Below are positions 31,787-41,585 of a stretch of DNA of 64,000 bases, piece by piece. Below the pieces are notes generated by a model, which had not been told where the DNA came from, did not search any database, and saw only the letters and a program-made list of their open reading frames with translations. Each line of letters begins with the position of its first letter. Position 1 is the stretch's first letter. Origin of the DNA: an uncultured Bartonella sp. (GTDB lineage Bacteria; Pseudomonadota; Alphaproteobacteria; Rhizobiales; Rhizobiaceae); NCBI GenBank assembly GCA_946478235.1, contig CAMLBF010000004.1:124001-188000 (forward strand), written 5' to 3'. The position numbers were made by a program, and so were the translations under genes.

Positions 31787-34702
31787 ATGGGAAAAGACCC
31801 TCTCGTACTGTCAGGACGTGATGTAACGGCGGTTTTGGGGCCTACAAATACGGGTAAAACCTATTTGGCAATAGAACGCATGCTGGCACACGATAGCGGT
31901 ATGATTGGGTTGCCGTTACGGCTTTTGGCACGTGAAGTTTATAATCGTATCTGTGAAAAAGTTGGTCCTCATCAGGTTTCACTGATCACTGGTGAAGAAA
32001 AAATAATGCCAATTGGTGCGCGATATGCAGTTTGCACCGTAGAAGCATTACCGAGAGAAACGAATGTGTCATTCGTTGCTATTGATGAAGTCCAACTTGC
32101 TGGTGATCTTGAGCGGGGACATATTTTTACCGATAGAATTCTACATTTGCGTGGTAAACAAGAAACAATGCTTCTTGGTGCTGCAACAATGCAGGGCATA
32201 TTGCAAAAACTATTGCGGGGGTTAACTGTTGTTAGTCGCCCTCGTTTTTCTCAATTATTTTATGCTGGTTCAAAGAAAATAACACGTTTACCGAGTCGTT
32301 CTGCTATTGTGGCTTTTTCTGCAGATGAAGTTTATGCAATTGCTGAGTTGATAAAAAGACAACGTGGTGGTGCTGTTGTGGTTATGGGAGCGTTATCGCC
32401 ACGTACACGAAATGCGCAAGTAGCGCTTTATCAGTCTGGTGACGTTGATTTCCTTGTAGCGACAGACGCTATTGGTATGGGACTCAACTTAGATGTTGAT
32501 CACGTTGCTTTTGCCCAGACTAGGAAATTTGATGGATATCATTTTCGTGATCTTACGCCAGCTGAAATGGCTCAAATAGCTGGTCGTGCTGGACGACATA
32601 TGCGTGATGGGACGTTTGGAGTAACAGGGCGCGTCGAACAGCTTGATAAAGATCTGGTAGAGCGAATCGAATCGCATAACTTTGATTCGGTTAAAGTTTT
32701 GCAGTGGCGTACCGCCAATTTGGATTTTTCTTCACTTGATAGGTTGAGTAGATCACTTGAAACAGCATCTCCGGTGGAAGGACTTGTCCGCGCATTACCG
32801 GCAGTGGATGCACAAGCATTGGATTTTCTATCGCATGACAGTCATATTGCGCGTCTTGCTGATTGCCCTGAACGCGTTTCTCTTCTATGGGATACGTGTG
32901 CATTACCTGATTACAGGAGAATAGCGCCTGCTCAACACGCTGATATTATCGCCAGTATCTACCGTGATCTCGTAAAACGAGGGGCTGTTAATGAAAACTA
33001 CATGGCGGAACAGGTTTCTCAGGCTGATCGCATTGATGGGGATATTGACACATTATCGCATCGTATTGCACAGATTCGGACGTGGACTTTTGTGTCGCAT
33101 AGACCAGGATGGCTTACCGATCCGCAACACTGGCAAGAAAAGACGCGAGAAATTGAAGATAGATTGTCGGATGCGTTACATGAGAGGTTGACGAAACGAT
33201 TTGTAGACCGCAGAACAAGCGTACTAATGAGGCGGCTGAGAGAGAATGTGATGATGGATGCCGAAATATCTCAAAATGGTGATGTTCTTGTTGAAGGACA
33301 CCATGTTGGAAAATTAGATGGATTTCGTTTTATCGCCGATATCGTCGGTGAAGGAGCAGATGCAAAAGCATTGCGGGCGGCGGCGGCGAAGATTCTGACT
33401 ATGGAATTTGAAAAGCGCGCTGATCGTCTGGCTGCTTCGGCTAATGGCGATTTTGCTATTGGTTCCGATGGTGTTGTTCGGTGGGTTGGTCAACCTTTGG
33501 CGAGTTTAACTGCAACTGATGATATTTTAAGGCCACGGGCTGTGCTGTTGGCTGATGAACAGCTGACAGGTCCGGCACGGGACAAGGTCGCAGAACGTGT
33601 AGACCGGTTTGTAACATATCATTTTGAAACAGTTTTGAAACCGTTATTCGATCTCGTAAATGCCGATGCGCTTGTTGGTATTACACGTGGCCTCGCTTAT
33701 CAGTTAGTCGAACACCTTGGTGTTTTACCGAGACGTGATGTTGCTGATGATGTCAAAAATCTAGATCAGATATCTAGAGCTGCTTTGCGCCGTTTGGGAA
33801 CACGATTTGGAGCATTCCATATCTTTTTACCTATGATGTTGAAACCTGCACCGGCGCAGGCTGTAACTTTGTTATGGGCACTGAAGAATCACGGTAAAGA
33901 TCTGCCGGGTTACGGTGATGTTATCCAGATACTTGCTGCAGGACGCACATCCGTGGTTGTAGATCCGTCTTATGCACCAACATTTTATCAACTTGCTGGT
34001 TACCGAATTTTGGGACGTAGAGCTGTACGTGTTGATATATTGGAGCGGTTAGCCGATCTCATCCGAACTGCAGTTAATTGGAAGCCGGATAATGCTTCAC
34101 GCCCAGATGGAGCCTTTGATGGTCGCCAATTTTTTGTAACACCGGCAATGATGTCCATTCTAGGCGCTACAGCTGATGATATGGAAGAGATATTAAAGAG
34201 CCTTGGCTATCGTGCTGAGCCAATAGATAGTTCAACATTGGCAGAGAAATTGGCTGGTTTTGACGTCGCTAATGAGCAAAGTACCACGACTGATCAGATA
34301 GAAACACATTCTGCAGAGTTTGTAGGCGACGGTTGGAGTAGTTCTTCGGCTGAACGTGTTGAAGTGATTCAAGAGGCCGAACCTGTGGGATCCGCTGCTG
34401 GCGAAAAAGTTGAGACCAATGAAGTAAAAACAATTTTGCTTTGGCATTATCAACCGCGCCATGAACAACACAATAAACGCGCTAACGGAGCAAAGAAAAA
34501 TCGGTTTGATAACCGTCAAGGACAATCAAAACAGCGAGATGGAAATCAAGAACCACAAAATCGAGATAGGCCACGGTTTAATAAAAATAGAAAAAATGAT
34601 TCGGATTCTAAACGTGTGAAGGCAAAACCTGCACCAAAACCGTTGGATCCGGATTCGCCTTTTGCAAAATTAGCCGCTTTGCGTGACCAGCTGAAAAAAT
34701 GA
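31787..34702 (+). CDS. SUV3-like DEAD/DEAH-type RNA helicase
   Basis: AVLGPTNTGKTYLAIERML, GLPLRLLAREVYNR, AIDEVQLAGDLERG, ATDAIGMGLNLDVDHVAF, QIAGRAGRH; basic C-terminal tail. Confidence 0.93.
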   Translation: MGKDPLVLSGRDVTAVLGPTNTGKTYLAIERMLAHDSGMIGLPLRLLAREVYNRICEKVGPHQVSLITGEEKIMPIGARYAVCTVEALPRETNVSFVAIDEVQLAGDLERGHIFTDRILHLRGKQETMLLGAATMQGILQKLLRGLTVVSRPRFSQLFYAGSKKITRLPSRSAIVAFSADEVYAIAELIKRQRGGAVVVMGALSPRTRNAQVALYQSGDVDFLVATDAIGMGLNLDVDHVAFAQTRKFDGYHFRDLTPAEMAQIAGRAGRHMRDGTFGVTGRVEQLDKDLVERIESHNFDSVKVLQWRTANLDFSSLDRLSRSLETASPVEGLVRALPAVDAQALDFLSHDSHIARLADCPERVSLLWDTCALPDYRRIAPAQHADIIASIYRDLVKRGAVNENYMAEQVSQADRIDGDIDTLSHRIAQIRTWTFVSHRPGWLTDPQHWQEKTREIEDRLSDALHERLTKRFVDRRTSVLMRRLRENVMMDAEISQNGDVLVEGHHVGKLDGFRFIADIVGEGADAKALRAAAAKILTMEFEKRADRLAASANGDFAIGSDGVVRWVGQPLASLTATDDILRPRAVLLADEQLTGPARDKVAERVDRFVTYHFETVLKPLFDLVNADALVGITRGLAYQLVEHLGVLPRRDVADDVKNLDQISRAALRRLGTRFGAFHIFLPMMLKPAPAQAVTLLWALKNHGKDLPGYGDVIQILAAGRTSVVVDPSYAPTFYQLAGYRILGRRAVRVDILERLADLIRTAVNWKPDNASRPDGAFDGRQFFVTPAMMSILGATADDMEEILKSLGYRAEPIDSSTLAEKLAGFDVANEQSTTTDQIETHSAEFVGDGWSSSSAERVEVIQEAEPVGSAAGEKVETNEVKTILLWHYQPRHEQHNKRANGAKKNRFDNRQGQSKQRDGNQEPQNRDRPRFNKNRKNDSDSKRVKAKPAPKPLDPDSPFAKLAALRDQLKK

Positions 34703-35073
34703 GTGAAATTGAGAGCGAAAAACAACGACTGGATAAGTGGTTGTTTTTCGCACGTGTTTATAAAACACGTAGTCTTGCTGCCAATATGGTTGTTGCGAGT
34801 CATATACGAGTTAACAAACAAAAAGTTGTCAAACCTGCTACTTTCGTAAAAATTGGCGATATATTGACCATTCGAATGGATAAACGCGTCATTATTTACA
34901 AAGTGCTTGCTTTTGGAAAACGCCGAGGACCGGCAAATGAAGCACGCGAGCTTTTTGAAGATATGACTCCTGTGGTGGATCCTATACAGTCTATGGAAGT
35001 TATTTCTCATGGGCCAAGGCCGACTAAACGGGATAGACGTGTTCTGCAAAATTTTTTGGATCGGCAAATGTGA
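34699..35073 (+). CDS. RNA-binding S4 domain protein (HslR-like)
   Basis: QRLDKWLFFARVYKTRSLAANMVVASHIRVNKQKVVKPATFVKIGDILTI; overlaps helicase stop. Confidence 0.9.
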   Translation: MSEIESEKQRLDKWLFFARVYKTRSLAANMVVASHIRVNKQKVVKPATFVKIGDILTIRMDKRVIIYKVLAFGKRRGPANEARELFEDMTPVVDPIQSMEVISHGPRPTKRDRRVLQNFLDRQM

Positions 35074-35205
35074 TCAAGTTGGTACTGTATACTTGAAACT
35101 AGCTGTTAAAAACGCTAACTCAAGAGTGTTATCGATTCATTTCCGTTTAAAAGTGTGACAGGCTTTTGTCGGAATGCGCTTGACGTGAGCACTGGAGATT
35201 TAAAT

Positions 35206-35544
35206 ATGACCTATGTTGTGACCGACAATTGCATTCGCTGCAAATATACCGATTGCGTTGAGGTTTGCCCTGTTGATTGTTTTTATGAAGGTGAAAACAT
35301 GCTTGTTATTCACCCTGATGAATGCATCGATTGTGGCGTATGTGAACCGGAATGTCCGGCAGAAGCTATTAAACCTGATACAGAACCAGGTTTGGATAAA
35401 TGGCTTGAGCTTAATATGGAATATGCCGCAAAATGGCCAAACCTTACGGTCAAAAAGGATCAATTACCTGAAGCATCAGAAATGGATGGCGTAACAGGTA
35501 AATTGGAAAAATACTTTTCACCGAAACCTGGCACAGGCGATTAA
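35206..35544 (+). CDS. fdxA: 7Fe ferredoxin FdxA
   Basis: [51 protein letters not shown]. Confidence 0.96.
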   Translation: MTYVVTDNCIRCKYTDCVEVCPVDCFYEGENMLVIHPDECIDCGVCEPECPAEAIKPDTEPGLDKWLELNMEYAAKWPNLTVKKDQLPEASEMDGVTGKLEKYFSPKPGTGD

Positions 35545-35896
35545 TTGATAAATAAGGCGCTTAACGTGCTAGATTATTGATTTATGACGATTTTTGTGTT
35601 ATTGAGCTTAAGTTAAGCCGATAGCTAGGTATTTTGACGTTATTTATCATTCGCTGAAAGGTAATTGTAATCCTGCATAAATCCTTTGCTGTGCTGAATG
35701 GTTTCATTGGGTTTCTTTTGGTTTATGCCGGTTTGAAAGTATGGTTGCGACATTTGGTTAACAAATGTTGAGTGCAGTCTTTTGCCACTGTGATGCGATT
35801 ACGTTTTAAATAATTCTAGACGGATATGGCTCTTAGGGAGCCTTCAACCTGTGTTTGCCGGCAAAATTGCCGGGCACAAAGGGAGTAAGTGAGAAT

Positions 35897-36484
35897 ATGT
35901 CATCCCAACCGAAAAAGTCCTCTAATCGTCATGGCTTCAAAGCGCTAGAATATATTGTCTATCCGGCGCATGGGGTGGGGCAAATTATTGCGATAGAGGA
36001 ACAAGAAGTCGCTGGCCTTAAACTTGAGTTGTTTGTCATCCACTTTGAAAAAGACAAAATGCACGTAAAAGTGCCTGTCGCTAAAGCTATTTCCATTGGA
36101 ATGCGTAAGTTATGTGAGACAGATTTTGTTGATCGTGCTTTAAAAGTCTTACAGGGACGTGCCCGTATAAAACGTACGATGTGGTCACGACGCGCTCAAG
36201 AATATGATGCAAAAATTAATTCTGGTGATCTGATAGCAATTGCAGAAGTTGTTCGTGATCTTTTCAGAGCTGAAAATCAGCCAGAACAGTCTTATTCGGA
36301 ACGTCAATTGTATGAAGCTGCGCTGGATCGCATGGCACGTGAGATTGCTGTGGTAACCAAGGTTTCAGAAACAGAAGCTGTTCGCACTATTGAAATTAAC
36401 TTGGCTAAAAGCCCAAAGCGTGGTGCAAAGAGTGACGTGGATTTGGATCTCGATGGTGATGATGGAGAAATTGTTGCCGCTTGA
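35897..36484 (+). CDS. CarD family transcriptional regulator
   Basis: EYIVYPAHGVGQIIAIEEQEVAGLKLELFVIHFEKDKMHVKVPVAKA. Confidence 0.94.
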   Translation: MSSQPKKSSNRHGFKALEYIVYPAHGVGQIIAIEEQEVAGLKLELFVIHFEKDKMHVKVPVAKAISIGMRKLCETDFVDRALKVLQGRARIKRTMWSRRAQEYDAKINSGDLIAIAEVVRDLFRAENQPEQSYSERQLYEAALDRMAREIAVVTKVSETEAVRTIEINLAKSPKRGAKSDVDLDLDGDDGEIVAA

Positions 36485-36520
36485 TCGTAAGCATCTAAAA
36501 CCTAGTAAAGTTTTATTTTA

Positions 36521-36547
36521 AAACCCGTCAATTTGGCGGGTTTTTTT
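36521..36547 (+). terminator. rho-independent terminator after carD-family gene
   Basis: AAACCCGTCA-ATT-TGGCGGGTTT then a T run. Confidence 0.8.
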
Positions 36548-36730
36548 GTAGCTATTTTCGGAAATTTTTCTGTCTTTTTTAAATAATTTTAAAAATACAC
36601 TTAAAAGTTGTAAAAACTATATATTACGTTAGAATGGAACCAATGAACGACATCGGCGTTTAAGCGGGGAATGGCAGTGATTGCCGTTCTAAGAAAATTA
36701 ACATCCACCTTTTTTATCAAAGAGGCTGTC

Positions 36731-37642
36731 ATGAGTAATGTTTCCCCAGCCGTTCATGTTTCAACGGATTTTTATGCAGGTACTGATAATACATTAGGTC
36801 GTAATATGGTGCGTTCCGCTATGAACGCTCCTTATCTGGAAAGACAAAACGAACATGTTTTGGCTTTACGGTGGAAAGATCAACATGACAGCAAGGCTAT
36901 GCACCAGATAGCTGTTGCTCATATGCGGCTTGTGATTTCAATTGCAGGAAGATTTAAGCACTTTAAATTGCCACTTGGTGATCTTGTTCAGGAAGGATAT
37001 GTTGGGCTTTTAGAAGCAGCTGCACGTTTCGAACCAAACAGAGAAGTTAGATTTTCAACATATGCGACATGGTGGATAAGGGCATCGATTCAAGACTATA
37101 TTTTACGTAATTGGTCAATTGTACGTGGTGGTACAAGTTCAGCCCAGAAAGCTCTTTTTTTCAATTTAAGACGTTTACGTACAAAACTTGCGCTTGAAGA
37201 CCGGACATTAAGTAAGCAGGATATTTACAAAAGCATATCCGAAAAGCTGGGTGTTTCTGTGTCTGATGTTGAAACTATGGATTTTCGGTTTTCTACCACT
37301 GACAATTCTTTGAGTGCTCCCATGATAGGAGATGACGAAAGTTCTGGTAGTAAAGTGGATGCACTTGTTGATGATCATCCATTACAAGACCAAATTATAG
37401 AAGAAGAAATTGACGGAGAGCGGCGGTCTCAATGGTTGCACCAAGCATTGCAAGTTCTTAACGAAAGAGAACTAGAAATCATACGTACACGTCGTCTTAA
37501 TGATGATGGCGCCACATTGGAATCATTGGGAGCAAGTATGGGAATTTCTAAAGAGAGAGTGCGCCAGATTGAAGCAAGGGCGCTCCAGAAATTGCGGCAT
37601 TTTCTTTTGTCGGTCAACAATGCAGAGACCTACGAGGTTTAA
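36731..37642 (+). CDS. rpoH: RNA polymerase sigma-32 factor RpoH
   Basis: GDLVQEGYVGLLEAAARFEPNREVRFSTYATWWIRASIQDYILRNWSIVR, RVRQIEARALQKLR; start 36731 (possible 36671). Confidence 0.94.
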   Translation: MSNVSPAVHVSTDFYAGTDNTLGRNMVRSAMNAPYLERQNEHVLALRWKDQHDSKAMHQIAVAHMRLVISIAGRFKHFKLPLGDLVQEGYVGLLEAAARFEPNREVRFSTYATWWIRASIQDYILRNWSIVRGGTSSAQKALFFNLRRLRTKLALEDRTLSKQDIYKSISEKLGVSVSDVETMDFRFSTTDNSLSAPMIGDDESSGSKVDALVDDHPLQDQIIEEEIDGERRSQWLHQALQVLNERELEIIRTRRLNDDGATLESLGASMGISKERVRQIEARALQKLRHFLLSVNNAETYEV

Positions 37643-37675
37643 AACAAACCTTTAAAGGTTGTAATTTCATTAACT

Positions 37676-38665
37676 TTGATATGCGTTATAGCGTCAGAGT
37701 TATGGAGTTTGGCATTGTATACTTATGATGAAAACGCTTTTGCCGAGCAAAAGGTGTTAAAATATTCGATAGCGGCAACCATAATGCTCTCTATCGCAGG
37801 TGTGGTGACGGGTATTGTAACAGGCTCGTCATCTATCATCTTTGACGGCATGTATTCCTCAATTGATTGTTTGTTTAGTTTGGCTGCGTTGCTTGTTGTG
37901 CGGTTGATACATATCGATGTTAACCGTCGAAAACGAAAAGCACCAAAGTTTATGGAACGATTTCAGTTCGGTTTTTGGCACTTGGAGCCGATGCTCTTAG
38001 CAATTAATGGATTGGCTTTATTGATTGCGGTTTTTTACGCTCTGTCAGAGGTGTTTAGCACTATTTTAAATGGAGGTCATACGCCTAACTTAGGATACGC
38101 GGCGTGGTTTACGCTTTTTGCTGTCGTTTTATGTTTTGGCATGGCGATTTATGAACATCAAAAAAATAAAAAAATTGGATCGGCTTTTATTACGATTGAT
38201 GTGAAAAGTTGGATTGTCTCAGGTGCAATTAGTTTCGCTTTATTATGCACGTTCATACTCGCCCACTTTGTTCAAAACACATCATACCATTGGTTACTTC
38301 CGTTTTTTGATCCTGTTGCATTAGCTTTCATAGCTATTTGTATGTTCCCAATGCCTGTTAAGACAGTAGTAAAGGCCTTACGCGATATTTTGATGATTAC
38401 GCCTGAAAAGTTGGATGACCATGTCAACAATATCGTTGATAGTATTGTTGAAAAATATAATTTTGTTGGCTCACAAAACTATGTCGCGTGTGTCGGGCGG
38501 TCTACAATGATTGAAATTCACCTTATCTTACCTGAAAATTATCAGATTGGTTGTGTTGAAACACTCGATAAAATTCGCTCTGAAATAGGTGATATGATTG
38601 GCGAGGCTAGTCCTGATCGGTGGTTGACTGTGTCCTTCACAGCGGAACCAAAGTGGGCCTATTAA
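37676..38665 (+). CDS. cation diffusion facilitator family transporter
   Basis: Multi-TM; ITGSSSIIFDGMYSSIDCLFSLAALLVVRLI (D-x3-D metal site region), RFQFGFWHLEPMLLAINGLALL. Start codon uncertain. Confidence 0.8.
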   Translation: MICVIASELWSLALYTYDENAFAEQKVLKYSIAATIMLSIAGVVTGIVTGSSSIIFDGMYSSIDCLFSLAALLVVRLIHIDVNRRKRKAPKFMERFQFGFWHLEPMLLAINGLALLIAVFYALSEVFSTILNGGHTPNLGYAAWFTLFAVVLCFGMAIYEHQKNKKIGSAFITIDVKSWIVSGAISFALLCTFILAHFVQNTSYHWLLPFFDPVALAFIAICMFPMPVKTVVKALRDILMITPEKLDDHVNNIVDSIVEKYNFVGSQNYVACVGRSTMIEIHLILPENYQIGCVETLDKIRSEIGDMIGEASPDRWLTVSFTAEPKWAY

Positions 38666-38704
38666 ATATCTCTGTGGAATAGATCGGGTAAAAGTGTAAA
38701 TCAG

Positions 38705-40225
38705 TTATTCCGATATAATTTTTACTCGATCACCATTCGATAGTGTAGATGTCGGGGAAAGCGCGTTTATAATGCGAAATAACTTTTCTTTATCGGATGT
38801 TCCTGTCATTCTCCCAGCAAGTGACGAAACAGTATCGTTAGTACGTACGGTTACCACATGAATTCGCAGTGGCTTCAAAGAAGATATTTCGTGCGACGAC
38901 AAGGATCTAAAGGTTGATGTCGTCGCTGACGCTATAGAGTTAAGAGATGTTGAAGATTTCGGTGCGGCGGTTAAAAATCGATATACACGATTTTTTACGA
39001 TAATAACGACAACATCAAATTGCCAGCGATCATTAACAGCACGAGCACGTGCTGCTGATAATCCATTTATTGTGATTGATTGCATAGATGATGGATCCAA
39101 ACCATTGACCCAACCATTTTGCATATATGCTGTTGCCGAAAGTCCATTGGGTAAACTAACCCAATCAAAGCGGATTGCTAAATCGTTGGGACCATTGGCA
39201 ATAACTGCGGATGACGAATTATCAATTGTGAAACCTTGAGGAACCGTAAAACTTATTCCCAGTTTAGGGTGAATAAATTGGTTACCACGGATATACCCTT
39301 GCTCTGCGGTATCGCCGAAAATCATGCCATCTATGCCGTTAAGAAAGTCATTACGATCAGTTGTTCCAACGCCGGGCGCACCAACTTTTCTCGCCTGTTC
39401 TGTAGCTAATTGAATACGTTGTGGAGTCGATGGATGACCTGCTAGGAAATCGAGTGTTGCATCTGTTGCTCCTGATACATCACGGAATGCAGTATATGCT
39501 TCCATGGATTGTAAAAATCGCGGCGATGCAAATGGATCATATCCAGCATCACCAAGCATTTTTATGCCAATCGTATCGGCTTGTAATTCTTGATTGCGCG
39601 AAAACTGCGCCATGCGTAATTTGCCACGAATTGCAGTTTCTCGTTCCGTAGATTGATCTTGCAAAATTTCTGTCGCAACTTGATTGGTTAGTTCTACTTC
39701 TGCTTCTTTTTGTTGTCTCAATATACCATGATTTGCGGTAACATGTGCCATTTCATGAGCCAAAACAGCAGCAACTTCAGACGAATCATTGGCTAGTGAT
39801 AAAAGACCTCGTGTGACATAAACATATCCGCCGGGTAGGGCAAAGGCATTGATGTTTGGTGAATTTAAAATCGTAATTCGATATGTTTGATTAGGATTCT
39901 GTGAAACAGCCGTTAATTTTCCGACAATTTTGGCAACCATTCGTTCAAGTTTAGGGTCACTATATTCTCCACCATAAGTTTGTAGAATACGAGGGTGCTG
40001 TGCTGCACCAAGTTTTGCCTGTGAATCGCCTTTTGTTACTCTATCAACTGTAACAGGTGTTCCAGAAGGTATTAGCCCCCCATCGGGTTTGTCATAATCA
40101 ATAGCTTGGCAGCTAGAGAGGCCTATAAAAGTTAAACTCAATAGAAAGGTATTAAAGGGAGTTTTTAAATTCCCTCGATCTTTGTGCGGTAAAGAACGCC
40201 AGTTTATTTTTAAAAAATCGTTCAT
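38705..40225 (-). CDS. M48 family metalloprotease (lipoprotein, BepA/LoiP-like)
   Basis: HEMAHVTANHGILRQ (HExxH), NINAFALPGGYVYVTRGLL, lipobox LSSC. Confidence 0.93.
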   Translation of the reverse strand: MNDFLKINWRSLPHKDRGNLKTPFNTFLLSLTFIGLSSCQAIDYDKPDGGLIPSGTPVTVDRVTKGDSQAKLGAAQHPRILQTYGGEYSDPKLERMVAKIVGKLTAVSQNPNQTYRITILNSPNINAFALPGGYVYVTRGLLSLANDSSEVAAVLAHEMAHVTANHGILRQQKEAEVELTNQVATEILQDQSTERETAIRGKLRMAQFSRNQELQADTIGIKMLGDAGYDPFASPRFLQSMEAYTAFRDVSGATDATLDFLAGHPSTPQRIQLATEQARKVGAPGVGTTDRNDFLNGIDGMIFGDTAEQGYIRGNQFIHPKLGISFTVPQGFTIDNSSSAVIANGPNDLAIRFDWVSLPNGLSATAYMQNGWVNGLDPSSMQSITINGLSAARARAVNDRWQFDVVVIIVKNRVYRFLTAAPKSSTSLNSIASATTSTFRSLSSHEISSLKPLRIHVVTVRTNDTVSSLAGRMTGTSDKEKLFRIINALSPTSTLSNGDRVKIISE

Positions 40226-40407
40226 GGTATCCGATTGCCGCCCTTATTGACCTTTATATAATAAGAATACTTAATTTACTCTCAGAGGTTAGAAACTGAT
40301 TCTCATTACAGTGTTTTCAACGATGTTGAAAAGTTTATCGGAGAATTTCAACAGTTGTAACGTATTCAATAATGATAAGCTGAATGATAAGGGAAGAATA
40401 GGGTGTT

Positions 40408-41046
40408 ATGACGAGTTATACTATTCTTTTAGATGGAGATCTCTACATCACAGAACGTTTATTGCGTTTTGTGCAAGGTGGTGCGGTTATTGCAGCTGAT
40501 GGTGCTATCAGGTTTGCAGATGCTTTAAGTGTTACACCAGCGTTATGGATAGGTGATTTTGATTCGTCAGATTCAGTTCTTAAAGATAAATATAAACACA
40601 TTAAACATATAAAATATCCTGTCGCCAAGGATAAAACGGATGGTGAGTTGGCGGTTGAGACAGCGCTTGATATGGGAGCGGATCGCATAATACTGTGTGG
40701 TGCATTAGGCGGCAGAAGAACCGATCATGCATTGTTTCATATGACATATGCTCTTTCACTTGCAGAAAAAGGTGTTGAGGTTATCTTAACAAGTGGTCGT
40801 GAGGAAGCATATCCCATCTTATCTGGAGCATATAGTTTTGATTTGCCGATTGATTCAATATTCAGTATCATTGGGCTAACAGAATTGAAGGCTTTGACCC
40901 TCAGAGGCTGTGATTGGCCACTTGAGAACAAAGATGTTGAATTTGGTTCGTCATTAACGCTTTCCAATCGCGTTTGTGGAACATTTCAACTCAATTTAGG
41001 TTGTGGTAAAGCAATGTTATTGGCATCATTACCAGTGAAATCATGA
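40408..41046 (+). CDS. thiN: thiamine diphosphokinase
   Basis: AADGAIRFA, WIGDFDSSDS, KDKTDGELAVETALDMGADRIILCGALGGRRTDHAL. Confidence 0.9.
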   Translation: MTSYTILLDGDLYITERLLRFVQGGAVIAADGAIRFADALSVTPALWIGDFDSSDSVLKDKYKHIKHIKYPVAKDKTDGELAVETALDMGADRIILCGALGGRRTDHALFHMTYALSLAEKGVEVILTSGREEAYPILSGAYSFDLPIDSIFSIIGLTELKALTLRGCDWPLENKDVEFGSSLTLSNRVCGTFQLNLGCGKAMLLASLPVKS

Positions 41047-41191
41047 TTTCAATAAGTATTGCTTGGTAAAGACACGTTAATAATCGTATGTTTAAACATC
41101 ATAGGAATGATGTTATTTATATCATTATTAACAGCGCTTTACCTTTGTGCATAGGCACATGGTGTAATATTTTTAAAGAGAGAGTTTTGCT

Positions 41192-41476
41192 ATGTTAAAA
41201 CGAATTTCAATGATTGCTATGGTATCAGCTTTCGGTTTTGCAATGGTTGCTTGTACGCAAAATGAACAACGTACAGCTGGTTATGGTGTAGGTGGTGCTG
41301 CATTGGGTGCACTTGCTGGCGGTGCAATTAAGGGCAATGGTAAAGGTGCATTGGCTGGTGCTGCAATTGGCGCAGCAGCCGGTACAGTCGTTGGCGCAGC
41401 CACAACCCGTAATGGTGTTCAATATTGTAACTATCGCGATCCTTACGGTCGTATGTACCAAGCACCTTGCAACTAA
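41192..41476 (+). CDS. glycine-zipper lipoprotein
   Basis: Lipobox MVAC; GGAALGALAGGAIKGNGKGALAGAAIGAAAGTVVGAA. Confidence 0.85.
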   Translation: MLKRISMIAMVSAFGFAMVACTQNEQRTAGYGVGGAALGALAGGAIKGNGKGALAGAAIGAAAGTVVGAATTRNGVQYCNYRDPYGRMYQAPCN

Positions 41477-41502
41477 TCTTGGTTGAATATAGCATAAAGG
41501 GA

Positions 41503-41527
41503 GGGTCGGTTTAACTGACCCTTTTTT
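41503..41527 (+). terminator. rho-independent terminator
   Basis: GGGTCGGT-TTA-ACTGACCC then TTTTTT. Confidence 0.8.
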
Positions 41528-41585
41528 ATTATTCTTTGCGAATCAAATAGAAATATCTTTTCTTTGATACGTAACAAACACTGGT

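Noticed and set aside
34546-35067. Minus-strand 173-aa ORF
   Set aside because: Antisense to the helicase tail and S4 gene, both of which have clear motifs.
41292-41486. Repeat-like GGTGC-rich stretch that might look like a tandem repeat array
   Set aside because: It is the glycine-zipper coding sequence; periodicity explained by Gly/Ala codons.
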